Positions 8,101 to 17,548 are shown, counted from the first letter of the stretch. The stretch is DNA of 36,566 bases from Spirochaetales bacterium (GCA_030615505.1 JAUWZD010000041.1:1-36566), one strand, 5' to 3'. Notes: generated from the sequence alone by a model not told the origin. Program-made: numbers and translations.

Positions 8101-9951
8101 TTATTTTAAATGTTCTTCTGTGTAGAGGGAAAGCTCGATCATCCTCTCTAAAAGCTCATTGCTGTCATATCCCGGAAAATTATTAAGAACGAGTTCTTTT
8201 GCAAAAAGGCGGCAGATATATTTTAATTTTCTTGAGCGTTTTTGTGATGAAAAGATATAGTCGTTGTGGCCGTTGTTAATAATAATCAGGTTATTTTTCT
8301 CATCATATTTTGACCGCCACAGCTCACCCGGGGCTCTGAGGAATGTATATCCGGGGAGTCCCTTAGAATGATCAGTTCCATCCTGTTTATCTTTTTCAAT
8401 AAGCGATTCTGTAATAGTGATGACACTTTCGGCAGTGCATATTATGTCCCCTTGAGTTACTGTTGCATGCAAAACAGTAAGACCCGGCTCTTCAGGCGCA
8501 GTGAATGTAACAATTTCGTTTTGCGTGCTTGATAGAGCGCCCAGGCCTTCTGTTATTTCCCAGCTTATCTCGATGTTGTTTTCTACGGTTCGCTTGTTTC
8601 GATCGCGCGGTATGCACCGGAAATTCCTGTGTGTGTTAACCTTTACAATGCTCGTTGCAGGAGAGATTATAGCTTTATACAGAGGGCCTGAGTATTCGTA
8701 GAATTCTCTCAATTTCGAAGCCTCGGCTTCCCCATACTCCTTTTCCGGGCTTAACCCCTGGGTTTCTTGAGTTTCTTCATCTTCTGAGAAAATGGATCTT
8801 TCAGGACGATTCCTGCCGGGTTTCTTAATTAGGGTATGGATATCAAACCAATCATAATCTTCCGGAGGGAGCGCTAGAAAAGCTTCTCTTAAAGCCTTTT
8901 GTACTGATTTGAGTATGTTCTTGCTTGCCTCCTCCTCTTCTGCCCTTTTCTCCAGTTCCACAATCTTAGAAAGATCCTCTTTTATCGTTTCAACGGATTT
9001 ACAGAATACAAGAAAGCTGTAATCCCGAATAACACCTCCCCGTGTGCCGGGTGTTAATTGGAGGAACGGCACATCAATCATGCCCTGGAGATATCCGGAG
9101 TTCCAGGGTTCTCCATTGAAAGAATCCAATTCCATGATTGAAGGCAGGACCCGGGTACCTGAGCGGAATAGGCTGATAGTGTTGTCAGGCGAATATGTAT
9201 TGAGGTAAAGCTCGAGGTATATTTCCCCTTTCTCTGTTTCCAGTATATCAAAATCATGCAGCAGCCTTCCGGTAAATTGACGCGGTTGTACATCCAGTTC
9301 TTTTCTCAAATAGCGGTCTTTGATCTTAATCCTGACACCGGATTTGCGGATCCTGTCTCTGAGTTCCGAGGCAAGGTAATTCTGGATTTTTTCTCCGTTA
9401 AGCTGTCTGATGCCCGGAAGCAATGGTCGAATTACAAGTTCTGTTCCCGGGTGAGCAAAGAGCACCCGTCTTTGAGTAATCGTATAACCGGGTTTATTTT
9501 TTATCATTTCCATCAGGTATGCTTTTTCATCTGCTCCTGAAGAAGAAAGGGTCATACGTTCACCTACCGTCCAGAAGCTTAAAAGGCCGATACCGAATTC
9601 TCCCTGGATTCCCTGTATACCTTCTTTTTTTAATCTTTTTTTTATTGAATCGCAGATATGGGTTGCCACATATTTAAAGTCGGGTATGCCCTCATTATTT
9701 AACGGGATTCCATTGCCGTCGTCAATTACCTTTAAGTAGGGTTCGCCGCGCTCTTTGCCTCGTATTATGGTAATATTCCCTGCCCCGGCATCGATGCTGT
9801 TCTCCACAAATTCGGCGATTGCTTTTAAAGGATTAATTTGAGACAGGGCTATGATAGTTATAGCGTTCCAATTATCGCCGATACGGAGCCTGCCTGTATT
9901 CGGCCTGTGTTTTTTATGGGTTTTCTTCTTTTTCCCGGTCTTTGTTGGCAT
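8101..9951 (-). CDS. GHKL-type ATPase (Hsp90/MutL/MORC-like), stand-alone
   Basis: A 616-residue protein with an N-terminal Bergerat-fold ATPase. The N-box E47-x-x-x-N51 is in EFVENSIDAG, the G1 box is D77-DGNGI, and the lid/G2 box is GEFGIGLLSF at about 117-126. A transducer-like S5 domain follows (about 190-330). Residues 330-345 carry a short charged coil (ELEKRAEEEEASK); about 440-520 look like an Ig-like beta domain (SWEITEGLGALSS, VTFTAPEEPGLTVLHATV). The C-terminal 90 residues are unassigned. It lacks histidine-kinase features such as an H-box, and MutL endonuclease motifs. Closest by architecture to prokaryotic MORC-type ATPases, which have been linked by comparative genomics to DNA handling and conflict systems. 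Basic lysine-rich N-terminus. ATG start with an AGG 3-4 bases upstream. Monocistronic. Confidence 0.75.
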   Translation of the reverse strand: MPTKTGKKKKTHKKHRPNTGRLRIGDNWNAITIIALSQINPLKAIAEFVENSIDAGAGNITIIRGKERGEPYLKVIDDGNGIPLNNEGIPDFKYVATHICDSIKKRLKKEGIQGIQGEFGIGLLSFWTVGERMTLSSSGADEKAYLMEMIKNKPGYTITQRRVLFAHPGTELVIRPLLPGIRQLNGEKIQNYLASELRDRIRKSGVRIKIKDRYLRKELDVQPRQFTGRLLHDFDILETEKGEIYLELYLNTYSPDNTISLFRSGTRVLPSIMELDSFNGEPWNSGYLQGMIDVPFLQLTPGTRGGVIRDYSFLVFCKSVETIKEDLSKIVELEKRAEEEEASKNILKSVQKALREAFLALPPEDYDWFDIHTLIKKPGRNRPERSIFSEDEETQETQGLSPEKEYGEAEASKLREFYEYSGPLYKAIISPATSIVKVNTHRNFRCIPRDRNKRTVENNIEISWEITEGLGALSSTQNEIVTFTAPEEPGLTVLHATVTQGDIICTAESVITITESLIEKDKQDGTDHSKGLPGYTFLRAPGELWRSKYDEKNNLIIINNGHNDYIFSSQKRSRKLKYICRLFAKELVLNNFPGYDSNELLERMIELSLYTEEHLK

Positions 9952-10521
9952 TACCTGCTTATTCTACTTGTATATTGAAAGTATCGGAAGCACTTGTGTT
10001 AAAAAAAATAGGATTCGATTAAGATTTAAGAAACCATTTATGCACAGAAAAATCCCGTATAACTGATCAGATTGTCGAATTCAGTGGCTTGACTTTCTGT
10101 CATTCTGACAACTCATCGAGAGTGATGTACTGGCCCTTCCTGATCTCTTCTCTTGCCCTGGCGATTTTTCGAAGGAACCTCTCATCGTGTGTGTTTTCAT
10201 TCTGGCACCCCATATTCTTCCAGCCATTGTCTGGTTTCCGGTTTCAGTACGAAGCCGAGCACCTTACTCCACAGCTCGGTACCTGATAGGCTGATTTTTT
10301 TATTTTCCGCTCCTTATTATGACCTTGTGTGGTGTGAATAATCGAGATACAAAAGAAATACTGCCTACTTTAAAACTAAAATCCCGAAGCAAATCGTCTT
10401 ACCGTCTTCTGAAATTATAGCTTTTACTATTATCTACAATCATTTAAAATGAGAATTAGCCGGCAGTCTGGCAGATGATGTTTCTCCAGACTTAACTAAA
10501 TGAGATGAATAAAGACTAAGT
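9952..10521. other. Gap with a toxin-antitoxin-like remnant
   Basis: Apart from the small antitoxin-like frame at 10100-10213 and its out-of-frame upstream piece, this stretch holds no gene. The 180 bases before the WYL regulator are AT-rich without clear promoter hexamers. Confidence 0.4.
10100..10213 (-). pseudogene. Remnant of an antitoxin-like gene
   Basis: A 37-codon minus-strand frame ends in DERFLRKIARAREEIRKGQY and ITLDELSE, the characteristic C-terminus of Phd/RelB-like antitoxins (RFL--I--AR-EI--G-YITLDEL). Directly upstream, in a different frame and ending at about 10205, is LKPETRQWLEEYGVPE, which may be the other part of the same locus. No partner toxin is seen. Likely decayed. 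Confidence 0.35.
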
Positions 10522-11487
10522 ATGCGGATTGACCGAATGCTTGCTATTATTGTGATACTGCTCAACAAAGACAGGATATCCGCCCGGGATTTAGCGGAAA
10601 AGTTCGAGGTTTCGATCCGGACTATTTACCGGGATATCGAGGCCATTAATCTGGCCGGTATTCCCATTATCTCGTATCAGGGCAATAATGGCGGGTTCGG
10701 TATTATGGAAAACTATAAAATCGACCGCCAGGTATTGACCTTGAACGATATGCTGGCCATCCTTTCCGCTTTAAAAGGGATCAACATCACTTTAGAGGAC
10801 AGGAAACTGGATACCGCAATTGAAAAAATCAGCAGCCTGGTCCCCAAAGACAAAAAAGAGGATCTAGACCGTCATCTTGAGCAGTTCATAATTGATATTC
10901 TTCCCTGGGGTTATGGAAAAAGACAAAAGGATCAAATCAAAGTAATCCATGATTCCATAATAAGCAACAGGCTTCTCCTTTTCGTTTACAGAAATTCAAA
11001 GGGTGAAAAAATTGAAAGAACCGTTGAACCGATGACCCTGATTTTTAAGGGTTACTGCTGGTTTCTTTTTTCATACTGCCGGATAAGAAGAGATTTTCGA
11101 ATCTTTCGTTTGTCACGGATGAGGAATATCAGGCTTTTAGATAAGGGATTTAGCCGGAGGAAGGCCTCTTTTCAGGATTATTATCGGGAATATATAAACC
11201 CAGATGAAAAAAAAGTGAACATAGCCCATCTGGTATTGAAGTTTTCTCCAAAAGTACGGTTTCGAGTGGAAGACTACTTTGATGAAGAGCAAATCCGCAT
11301 CCAAGACAGCGGCGATCTAATTGTTCGAGTGTCTTTTCCTGAAGATAAATGGGTCTATTCCATGATACTCAGTTATGGGGAAAATGTAGAGGTGTTGGAA
11401 CCTGCTTATATCCGGAAAATTATTCTAAAAAAGGTAAAAAAAATCGAAAGAATATACAAACCTGACAATATGGTGTCACAGGTATAA
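10522..11487 (+). CDS. HTH/WYL-domain transcriptional regulator, YafY type
   Basis: A 321-residue DNA-binding regulator. Residues 1-60 form a DeoR-type winged helix (ISARDLAEKFEVSIRTIYRDI, then a GGFGI wing). Residues about 140-215 are the WYL domain, here with the core written RTVEPMTLIFKGYCWFLFSYC in place of WYL and with R-x-FRLSRM ligand-binding arginines. A C-terminal WCX region follows (KVRFRVEDYF, then the VSFPEDKWVYSMILSYGENVEVLEP stretch). WYL domains sense nucleic acid or nucleotide-type ligands. ATG start with weak ribosome site. It is followed by three small genes on the same strand, likely under its control. Confidence 0.9.
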   Translation: MRIDRMLAIIVILLNKDRISARDLAEKFEVSIRTIYRDIEAINLAGIPIISYQGNNGGFGIMENYKIDRQVLTLNDMLAILSALKGINITLEDRKLDTAIEKISSLVPKDKKEDLDRHLEQFIIDILPWGYGKRQKDQIKVIHDSIISNRLLLFVYRNSKGEKIERTVEPMTLIFKGYCWFLFSYCRIRRDFRIFRLSRMRNIRLLDKGFSRRKASFQDYYREYINPDEKKVNIAHLVLKFSPKVRFRVEDYFDEEQIRIQDSGDLIVRVSFPEDKWVYSMILSYGENVEVLEPAYIRKIILKKVKKIERIYKPDNMVSQV

Positions 11488-11532
11488 TGTATAAATGAGT
11501 AAGATTATAAAAAAATATGAAGGAGGAAGATG

Positions 11533-11769
11533 ATGGCTGGTTTTTGTTATTCCTGTGGGATGTCGCTAATGGGGCCGGAGGGGGAAAAGGCTCGGGGGGA
11601 TTACTGTCAACTTTGTTCGGATGAGCAGGGTAACCTGCGTCCCAAAGAGCAGATACAAAAGGGTATTGCCGCGTGGTTTTCAGGCTGGGCACCTAAAGGT
11701 GGCTCTGTTGACTACATGAAACGTGCAGAATACTACATGAAGGCCATGCCTGCCTGGGCTGAGGAGTAA
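11533..11769 (+). CDS. Small zinc-ribbon protein
   Basis: A 78-residue protein with two CxxC knuckles: CYSCGMSL at residues 4-7 and CQLCSDEQG near residue 27, a treble-clef/zinc-ribbon. The rest (IQKGIAAWFSGWAP, AEYYMKAMPAWAEE) is a helical tail found in putative zinc-ribbon proteins of Clostridia. AGGAGG at 11521-11526 is six bases from the ATG at 11533 and only three from the one at 11530, so the second is preferred. Stops 5 bases before the next gene; cotranscribed. Role unknown. Confidence 0.75.
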   Translation: MAGFCYSCGMSLMGPEGEKARGDYCQLCSDEQGNLRPKEQIQKGIAAWFSGWAPKGGSVDYMKRAEYYMKAMPAWAEE

Positions 11770-11774
11770 ACAAG

Positions 11775-12155
11775 ATGAAAAGAATATTGAAAATACTGCT
11801 TTTCGGGTCTTTAGTGTGGTTGATTCTTTTTATTATCGGATTCCTCATCTTTCCATTGTATCAATCACAGAATTTGCTTTTTAAAACCATCATGGTTATT
11901 GCCGGTGCTCTTGTCGGCATGGGGATGCTGATCCTTTATTATCGAAAAGTTGAGAGTAATTTTACATTAGAGGGAATATGGGTCGGTGTCATATGGCTTG
12001 CCGTCAACATTATACTGGATTTAATCGTCCTGGTGGGAATTTTTGAGAATCCCCTTGGGGAATATTTCATTGGCACAGGACTTAGATATTTAAATATTCC
12101 CGTCATGAGTATTGGAGTTGGGCTGATTTTGGATAGCAAGATAGCGACCAAATGA
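11775..12155 (+). CDS. Four-helix membrane protein
   Basis: 126 residues with four hydrophobic segments at about 5-28, 35-54, 68-90 and 100-122, an arrangement resembling small four-TM families such as DUF5367. No catalytic motif is visible. Start ATG overlaps the end of the preceding cistron region by spacing of 5 bases, implying coupling; a purine-rich site in that cistron's end (GAGGAG) serves as ribosome site. Function unknown. Confidence 0.65.
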   Translation: MKRILKILLFGSLVWLILFIIGFLIFPLYQSQNLLFKTIMVIAGALVGMGMLILYYRKVESNFTLEGIWVGVIWLAVNIILDLIVLVGIFENPLGEYFIGTGLRYLNIPVMSIGVGLILDSKIATK

Positions 12156-12177
12156 CCGTGATGATTCAAGGGCTTTT

Positions 12178-12807
12178 ATGTCTGTATTAAACAGGATCGC
12201 CTATTCTTTAAAACGAAGGGATGAAGTTCCCAATCAGAAGCTGGCAAAAGAATTGGCAGAACAGAGAAGCGAAGAGGGAATAGAGGAAATTGCTGATAAT
12301 TTATGGAATAAAGAGAAAAAGATTCAAAGCGATTGCATCAAAGTCCTCTATGAGATTGGCTACATCAATCCTGAATTAATTACAGATTATGTATCCTATT
12401 TCCTGAAATTATTGAAAGACAGAAATAACAAGCTGGTTTGGGGAGGAATGATCGCGTTATCCACTATTGCTGCTATAAAAGCGAAAGAAATATTCGAACA
12501 TTTGGATGAAATAATAAATGCGATTGAACGAGGCTCAGTCATAACTGTGGACAGCGGAATAAGGACATTATCCCTTGTGGCCTCAACTGCCAGGGACTAT
12601 AATGAAATAATATTCCCCTTTTTAATAAATCATATTAAGACCTGCCGGCCGAAAGAGATACCGATGCACGCCGAGTTTATTTTCAGCAGTGTTCATGTCG
12701 GCAATAAAGATGAGTTTGCAGAAGCATTAAATGAAAGAAAAGACATATTAAATCCTAATGAGATGAAGAGAATCAACAAGCTTTTTAAAAAACTTGAGAG
12801 AATATGA
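12178..12807 (+). CDS. HEAT/ARM-repeat-like helical protein
   Basis: 209 residues, almost all alpha-helical, with repeated helix pairs of HEAT/ARM spacing (IQSDCIKVLYEIGYINPELI, LVWGGMIALSTIAAIKAKEI, VDSGIRTLSLVASTARDY). No catalytic residues. Probably a cytoplasmic protein-binding scaffold. Last gene of the run beginning with the WYL regulator, 22 bases after the membrane protein; the 3' side converges on the nucleoside transporter operon 51 bases away. Confidence 0.7.
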   Translation: MSVLNRIAYSLKRRDEVPNQKLAKELAEQRSEEGIEEIADNLWNKEKKIQSDCIKVLYEIGYINPELITDYVSYFLKLLKDRNNKLVWGGMIALSTIAAIKAKEIFEHLDEIINAIERGSVITVDSGIRTLSLVASTARDYNEIIFPFLINHIKTCRPKEIPMHAEFIFSSVHVGNKDEFAEALNERKDILNPNEMKRINKLFKKLERI

Positions 12808-12858
12808 ATCATTTGATCTGGTTAATGTTAGTATATTTCCGTCTGCTGTCTAAACTTT

Positions 12859-13797
12859 TTATTTATTCGTTTCATAGTGCTCACCTAGAGCGGCCGGTGG
12901 CCGGGAGCGAACTACTGCTCCTGCCAGCACTATAATCGTCAATATATAGGGCAGCATCTGTATTAATTCATGCGCTATACCAATATTTAAGCTCTGCAGG
13001 CGCATCTGAAGGGCATCCGTGTAAGAAAAGAGGAAACTCGCCGCCAGGCACCCCAGAGGATTCCAATGTCCAAAAATATTGGCAGCAAGAGCCATATAAC
13101 CCCTCCCGGCCGACATATTCATACTGAACCAGTTTAATTGCCCCAAAGAGAGATATGCCCCACCCAATCCTGCCAGACATCCGCTTAATATTACACTAAA
13201 ATATTGGATTCCTTTAATGTTGATACCCAAAGTATCTGCAGCTTCCGGATGTTCCCCCGTTATTCTGATTCTTAAGCCTAAAGGGGTTTTAAATAAGAGC
13301 AGCCAGCCTGCAAAAACCAATAGAAACATTATATAAACCAGCGGACTGTGGGTCCCCAGCAGCTTACCGATTACAGGAATATCCTTTATAATGGGAATGG
13401 AGACTTCGCTTAAGCCCTTAACATTTGGGGAGGAGCCCTTGCAGCCCCATAAAACCTGCATCAAATAGGTCGTCGCGCCCAGGGCGAGAATATTCAATCC
13501 AACACCAGTTACAACATGATCCGCTTTAAACTTAATCGTAAAACAGGCAAAAAGGGCCCCAATAAAGCCTCCCAACAGTAAGGACAAAAAAACACCGAGC
13601 CAGGGGCTTCCCGTATAGAAGGAACCAAGAACAGCGGCAAAAGCTCCGCATAAGATCATCCCCTCCAGGCCAATATTGATGATACCGGATCTCTCGGAAA
13701 AAGCCCCTCCCATGGCGGCTAAGGCAATGGGGGTGGTGATTCGAATCGCCGCTGCTAAGGTGTTAATGCCGAAAATTACATAAATAATATCATTCAT
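12859..13797 (-). CDS. nupQ: Nucleoside ABC transporter permease (NupQ/YufQ type)
   Basis: 312 residues of the BPD_transp_2 family, all hydrophobic, with about 8-10 membrane helices. The family signature SERSGIINIGLEGMILCGAF near residues 38-60 and GVGLNILALG are intact. It partners with NupP to form the channel for BMP-family nucleoside import. The open frame extends upstream to 13962, but homology begins at the ATG at 13797, which overlaps the preceding stop codon as ATGA; that start was chosen. Final gene of the GntR-led operon. Confidence 0.92.
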   Translation of the reverse strand: MNDIIYVIFGINTLAAAIRITTPIALAAMGGAFSERSGIINIGLEGMILCGAFAAVLGSFYTGSPWLGVFLSLLLGGFIGALFACFTIKFKADHVVTGVGLNILALGATTYLMQVLWGCKGSSPNVKGLSEVSIPIIKDIPVIGKLLGTHSPLVYIMFLLVFAGWLLLFKTPLGLRIRITGEHPEAADTLGINIKGIQYFSVILSGCLAGLGGAYLSLGQLNWFSMNMSAGRGYMALAANIFGHWNPLGCLAASFLFSYTDALQMRLQSLNIGIAHELIQMLPYILTIIVLAGAVVRSRPPAALGEHYETNK

Positions 13798-14849
13798 GAG
13801 CGCCTGACCAGTAGATGGATTAAGGCAGGGGCAGCCACGAACAGAATGACCAGCCCCTGTACAATAGTCATTAAATCCATGGGAATTTTGGCAAATAACT
13901 TCATCGACATGCCTCCCGCTTCCAGGGCGCCAAATAATAATGCCGCCAGCAATACACCCCATGCTTTGTTTCTGCCCAAAACAGCTACTGCAATTCCCGT
14001 AAAACCGTAGCCTGGTGAAAAATTGGTTATAAAACGATTAAAAACACCCATGACCATGCTACTTCCGGCCAGGCCTGCTGCAGCTCCGCTTATCATCATG
14101 GAAATGATGATTTTACTGGCCGAATTGATGCCTGCATACTCGGCAGCAGTGGGGTTCTCGCCCACAGCCTGCAGGTCATAACCCAAAGATGTCTTTTTAA
14201 ACAGCAGATCAATAACGATTATTGCACCGATGCTTATAAAAATAGCCCAGGTTAAACGTGTATAGGGAATTAATTCCGGTAGACGGGCTGCTTCCGGGAT
14301 CATTGGGGTCTGGTCTATATAACCGGGCTCTTTAAAGTAATTTTTCAATAAAAAGCTTGTAGACAGAATACCGATGTAATTCAACATGATCGTTGTTACG
14401 ACTTCATGCGCACCGGTCTTAGCTTTTAAATAACCCGGAATCGCTCCCCATACTCCTCCGGCCAGGGCTCCGGCCAGTAAACAAATGGGGATCAAAATAA
14501 TTCCGTTTAAATGTGGAAAGCTTAAGGCCGCCACTGCTGAAGCCAGGGCACCCCAATACAACTGCCCCTCTCCGCCTATATTAAATAAACCGGTTTTAAA
14601 TCCAATAGCCACTGTCAAACCGGTAAATATTAAAGGTATTGTTTTTAATAGTGTCTGGGATAGATTATAAAGATTGCCGAAGGCGCCATATAAAAGGTTG
14701 TAATAAGCTCTTCCCACATCATAACCGGAGATAAATATTAATACAGCGCTTATAATCAGGGCCAAAATAATCGCAATAAATGAGTATAATAGATCCGATA
14801 AAACCGGGAGATTTCTAATCCTGGCCAGAAGTCTATCATGCCCCAACAT
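13794..14849 (-). CDS. nupP: Nucleoside ABC transporter permease (NupP/YufP type)
   Basis: 351 residues, BPD_transp_2 family, about 9-10 membrane helices. Typical motifs: FKTGLFNIGGEGQLYWGAL, the GAHEVVTTIMLNYI segment that contacts the ATPase, and GFTGIAVAVLGRN. It forms a heterodimeric channel with NupQ. It overlaps the ATPase gene by 14 bases upstream and the NupQ gene by 4 downstream, so translation of the three is coupled. Confidence 0.92.
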   Translation of the reverse strand: MLGHDRLLARIRNLPVLSDLLYSFIAIILALIISAVLIFISGYDVGRAYYNLLYGAFGNLYNLSQTLLKTIPLIFTGLTVAIGFKTGLFNIGGEGQLYWGALASAVAALSFPHLNGIILIPICLLAGALAGGVWGAIPGYLKAKTGAHEVVTTIMLNYIGILSTSFLLKNYFKEPGYIDQTPMIPEAARLPELIPYTRLTWAIFISIGAIIVIDLLFKKTSLGYDLQAVGENPTAAEYAGINSASKIIISMMISGAAAGLAGSSMVMGVFNRFITNFSPGYGFTGIAVAVLGRNKAWGVLLAALLFGALEAGGMSMKLFAKIPMDLMTIVQGLVILFVAAPALIHLLVRRS

Positions 14850-16365
14850 CTGTTAAAACCCCCTCACGATGGCCTGCCATAAGTAATCCCAATTCTTCTT
14901 CCGTAAACCTATTTGTATCTCCTTCAGCAATCATCTCTCCTTCATAGAGCACCATAATCCTGTCGCTTAGTGACTTTAATTCATCCAACTCGGCAGAAAT
15001 AAGTAAAATCGCTTTACCCTCGTCCCTCATTTTCAGCAATAAATTATGTATATATTCAATCGCTCCCACGTCCAACCCGCGGGTAGGTTGGGCAGCTATA
15101 ATGACCTGAGGATCACCTGATAGCTCTCTGCCGATAATCACCTTCTGTTGATTTCCACCTGAAAGGGAGGAGATAATCTCTTTACTGTCTGAACAGCGAA
15201 TATCAAAATTATCGATTACTTCCCGGCTGTATTTTTTAATCCTATTCTGAGCCAATATCCCTTTATCTGCAAAATGAGAGCTCCACTGTGAACCCAGAAT
15301 AATATTCTTTTCCAGATCAAAGCTTTTGATTAAACCCCTCTTAAGACGGCTTGAAGGAATATGAGCCATTCCTAAGGCTCTTCTTTTTGCAGTGCTATAG
15401 TTAGTAATATCTCGATCATTTACAATAATTTTTCCTCTATCAATCTCTCTTAAACCCATTAAGGCCTCTTCCAATTCCAGTTGACCGTTCCCCTCAACTC
15501 CGGCAATCCCTACGATCTCACCCCGCTTGATTGCTATATTTATGGCTTTGAGATGTAAATGACTCCTCTTATTGGTGGCACACAGGTTTTGGGTCTGAAA
15601 AATAGTCTGGCCCGGATGGCCGGCTTTTTTATAAACTCTTAAAACAACCTCCCTCCCTACCATCATTCTGGCTAATTCATTGGGACTGGTAGCGGATGTA
15701 TTTACTGTGCCCACCTTTTTACCGTCCCTTAAAACCGTTATCCGGTCTGAAATGGCCATAGTCTCTTTTAACTTATGCGTTATAAAAATTATGGTTTTGC
15801 CATCCTTTTTAAGCTTCCTTAAAACTGTGAAAAGATCTTTCACCTCCTGGGGGGTCAATACTGCTGTTGGCTCATCAAGTATTAAAATATCAGCCTGTCG
15901 ATAGAGGTTTTTTAATATTTCAACCCGCTGCTGTTCGCCTACAGATGTATATTCAATTCTCCTCTCAGCATTTACTTTTAAACCGTATCTCCTGGAAAGC
16001 TCTTCAACATCCTTTTTGGCCCTGGCGAAATTTATAAAAATCCCTTTCTTGGGCTCCTGGCCCGCAATAATATTTTCAGCCACAGTGAGGCGATCTACAA
16101 GCATAAAATGCTGGTGGATCATACCAATACCCAGCTTGATCGCCTCGCCGGGATTATGGACTTCCACATCTTTTCCATTTAAGAAGATGCTTCCAGTATC
16201 ACAGGAATAGAGCCCAAAGAAAATTTTCATTAGAGTCGTTTTACCGGCCCCGTTCTCACCCAAAAGGCAGTGAATTTCGCCCCGGTTTATATCCAGATCT
16301 ATTGCATCATTGGCGACAATGTTCCCAAATCTTTTAGTTATGTTTTTTAATTCCACTACTCTCAT
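14836..16365 (-). CDS. nupO: Nucleoside ABC transporter ATPase (NupO/YufO type), duplicated
   Basis: 509 residues with two fused ABC domains, as in RbsA/YufO. The first has Walker A GENGAGKTT (about 36-44), signature TSVGEQQRVEI and Walker B ILILDEPT. The second has a degenerate Walker A (GVEGNGQLELEEAL) but a good signature LSGGNQQKVIIGREL and an altered Walker B (VIIAAQPTRGLD) in which the usual catalytic Glu position is Gln, common in this family. It powers uptake of purine/pyrimidine nucleosides delivered by the BMP-type binding protein. ATG start at 16365. Confidence 0.93.
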   Translation of the reverse strand: MRVVELKNITKRFGNIVANDAIDLDINRGEIHCLLGENGAGKTTLMKIFFGLYSCDTGSIFLNGKDVEVHNPGEAIKLGIGMIHQHFMLVDRLTVAENIIAGQEPKKGIFINFARAKKDVEELSRRYGLKVNAERRIEYTSVGEQQRVEILKNLYRQADILILDEPTAVLTPQEVKDLFTVLRKLKKDGKTIIFITHKLKETMAISDRITVLRDGKKVGTVNTSATSPNELARMMVGREVVLRVYKKAGHPGQTIFQTQNLCATNKRSHLHLKAINIAIKRGEIVGIAGVEGNGQLELEEALMGLREIDRGKIIVNDRDITNYSTAKRRALGMAHIPSSRLKRGLIKSFDLEKNIILGSQWSSHFADKGILAQNRIKKYSREVIDNFDIRCSDSKEIISSLSGGNQQKVIIGRELSGDPQVIIAAQPTRGLDVGAIEYIHNLLLKMRDEGKAILLISAELDELKSLSDRIMVLYEGEMIAEGDTNRFTEEELGLLMAGHREGVLTDVGA

Positions 16366-16409
16366 GATTGATTTAAAGATAAAACTGTAAGCATTAATCA
16401 GGATAATTA

Positions 16410-16457
16410 GTGCCCTGCGGGTGGGAGCAATGCTAACAGCTTTTATCCGCAGGGCAC
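16410..16457 (-). promoter_or_regulatory. Long stem-loop between bmpA and nupO
   Basis: An 11-bp perfect inverted repeat (GTGCCCTGCGG and its complement) separated by 26 bases, without a following T-run. Hairpins here, after a binding-protein gene and before the transporter genes, commonly stabilise the upstream mRNA and lower expression of the membrane components; that is the likely role. Confidence 0.6.
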
Positions 16458-16496
16458 ACTGGTTATTTTACATATACATTTATTGCATACATACGG

Positions 16497-17516
16497 CTAT
16501 TTCACATCTTCAATCTTATCAGGTATTTGCAGCTCTCCTTTAATTATTTTTGCCTTAATTTCTTCTAATTTGTTGATAACATCTACAGGGAGCAGGTTCT
16601 TCGAATAACCCAATACATCTTCTTTAACGCCTAATACATTGATCCCTCCCTTGAATTTACCCTTGAGAACCTGGTCTATGGCGAGCAATACTGTATTATC
16701 AACAAACTTCATCCCATTGGTTAATATATTGTCCGGGGCAAGGTAACCCTGATCCGAATCCGCACCAATAGCGTAAATATTTTTCTCCTGGGCTGCATTA
16801 ATCACACCCAATCCGGATCTCCCGGCAGCGCCCCACACAATATCTGCGCCCTGCTCGATCATGGAAATGGTTAATTCCTTACCCTTAGCCGGATCCGCCC
16901 AATGACCGACATAGGAATGAAGAACCTTAACCTCCGGATCAATATACCCGGCCCCGGCCATAAATCCGGCGATGTTGGCATCGATTAAGGGTATCTTCAT
17001 TCCGCCAATAACTCCGATAACCTTATCGGGGTTGACCCTGGGATCGCCAGTTTTAGCAGTCACCAAGGCAGAAGCAGCGCCCACTAGAAATCCGCGTTCC
17101 TGCTCTTTGTAGACAAAGGAAGCCACATTGGGTTTATCCACAACCATATCCACAATGGCAAAATTCTGGTCCGTAAATCTTTCTGCAGTAGCAGTCAGAG
17201 CATCCGCCTGATCGAAGCCAATCGAAATGATCAGATCATACTGGCGTGTATTGGCAAATTGGGTTAAGTAGGTCTGATATTCAGCTATCGCCGTCGGCTC
17301 GGCGTAATCAAACTCAATACCGTACTCCTCTTTTGCCATCTGCATCCCGCGCATTGCAGAATCATTGAAAGATTTATCCCCTAATCCGCCGGTAGCAAAG
17401 ATGATTGCCACCTGGCCTTCCACCTGTCCCTTTGCCTGAACATTACCGGTAATGCCGGCTCCTAAAACCAGCACCAGTAATAGAATCAGTACCGTTAAAA
17501 ACCTGATTTTTTTCAT
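16497..17516 (-). CDS. bmpA: BMP/PnrA-family nucleoside-binding protein
   Basis: 339 residues. N-terminal signal peptide (MKKIRF, then VLILLLVLVLGAG and cleavage near NVQA-KG). The mature part matches the BMP family: VAIIFATGGLGDKSFNDSAMRG, IISIGFDQADAL, NVASFVYKEQERGFLVGAASAL, and WADPAKGKELTISMIEQGADIVWGAAG. These proteins bind purine nucleosides such as adenosine, guanosine and inosine, using an Asp in the GDKSFND loop and aromatic stacking. Unlike most family members there is no Cys lipobox, so the protein looks periplasmic or soluble rather than lipidated. The ATG at 17516 lies 7 bases after AGGAGG and is preferred to a TTG two codons upstream. Confidence 0.92.
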   Translation of the reverse strand: MKKIRFLTVLILLLVLVLGAGITGNVQAKGQVEGQVAIIFATGGLGDKSFNDSAMRGMQMAKEEYGIEFDYAEPTAIAEYQTYLTQFANTRQYDLIISIGFDQADALTATAERFTDQNFAIVDMVVDKPNVASFVYKEQERGFLVGAASALVTAKTGDPRVNPDKVIGVIGGMKIPLIDANIAGFMAGAGYIDPEVKVLHSYVGHWADPAKGKELTISMIEQGADIVWGAAGRSGLGVINAAQEKNIYAIGADSDQGYLAPDNILTNGMKFVDNTVLLAIDQVLKGKFKGGINVLGVKEDVLGYSKNLLPVDVINKLEEIKAKIIKGELQIPDKIEDVK

Positions 17517-17548
17517 GACCAATCCTCCTTTAAAGTTTTTATTTTTAA

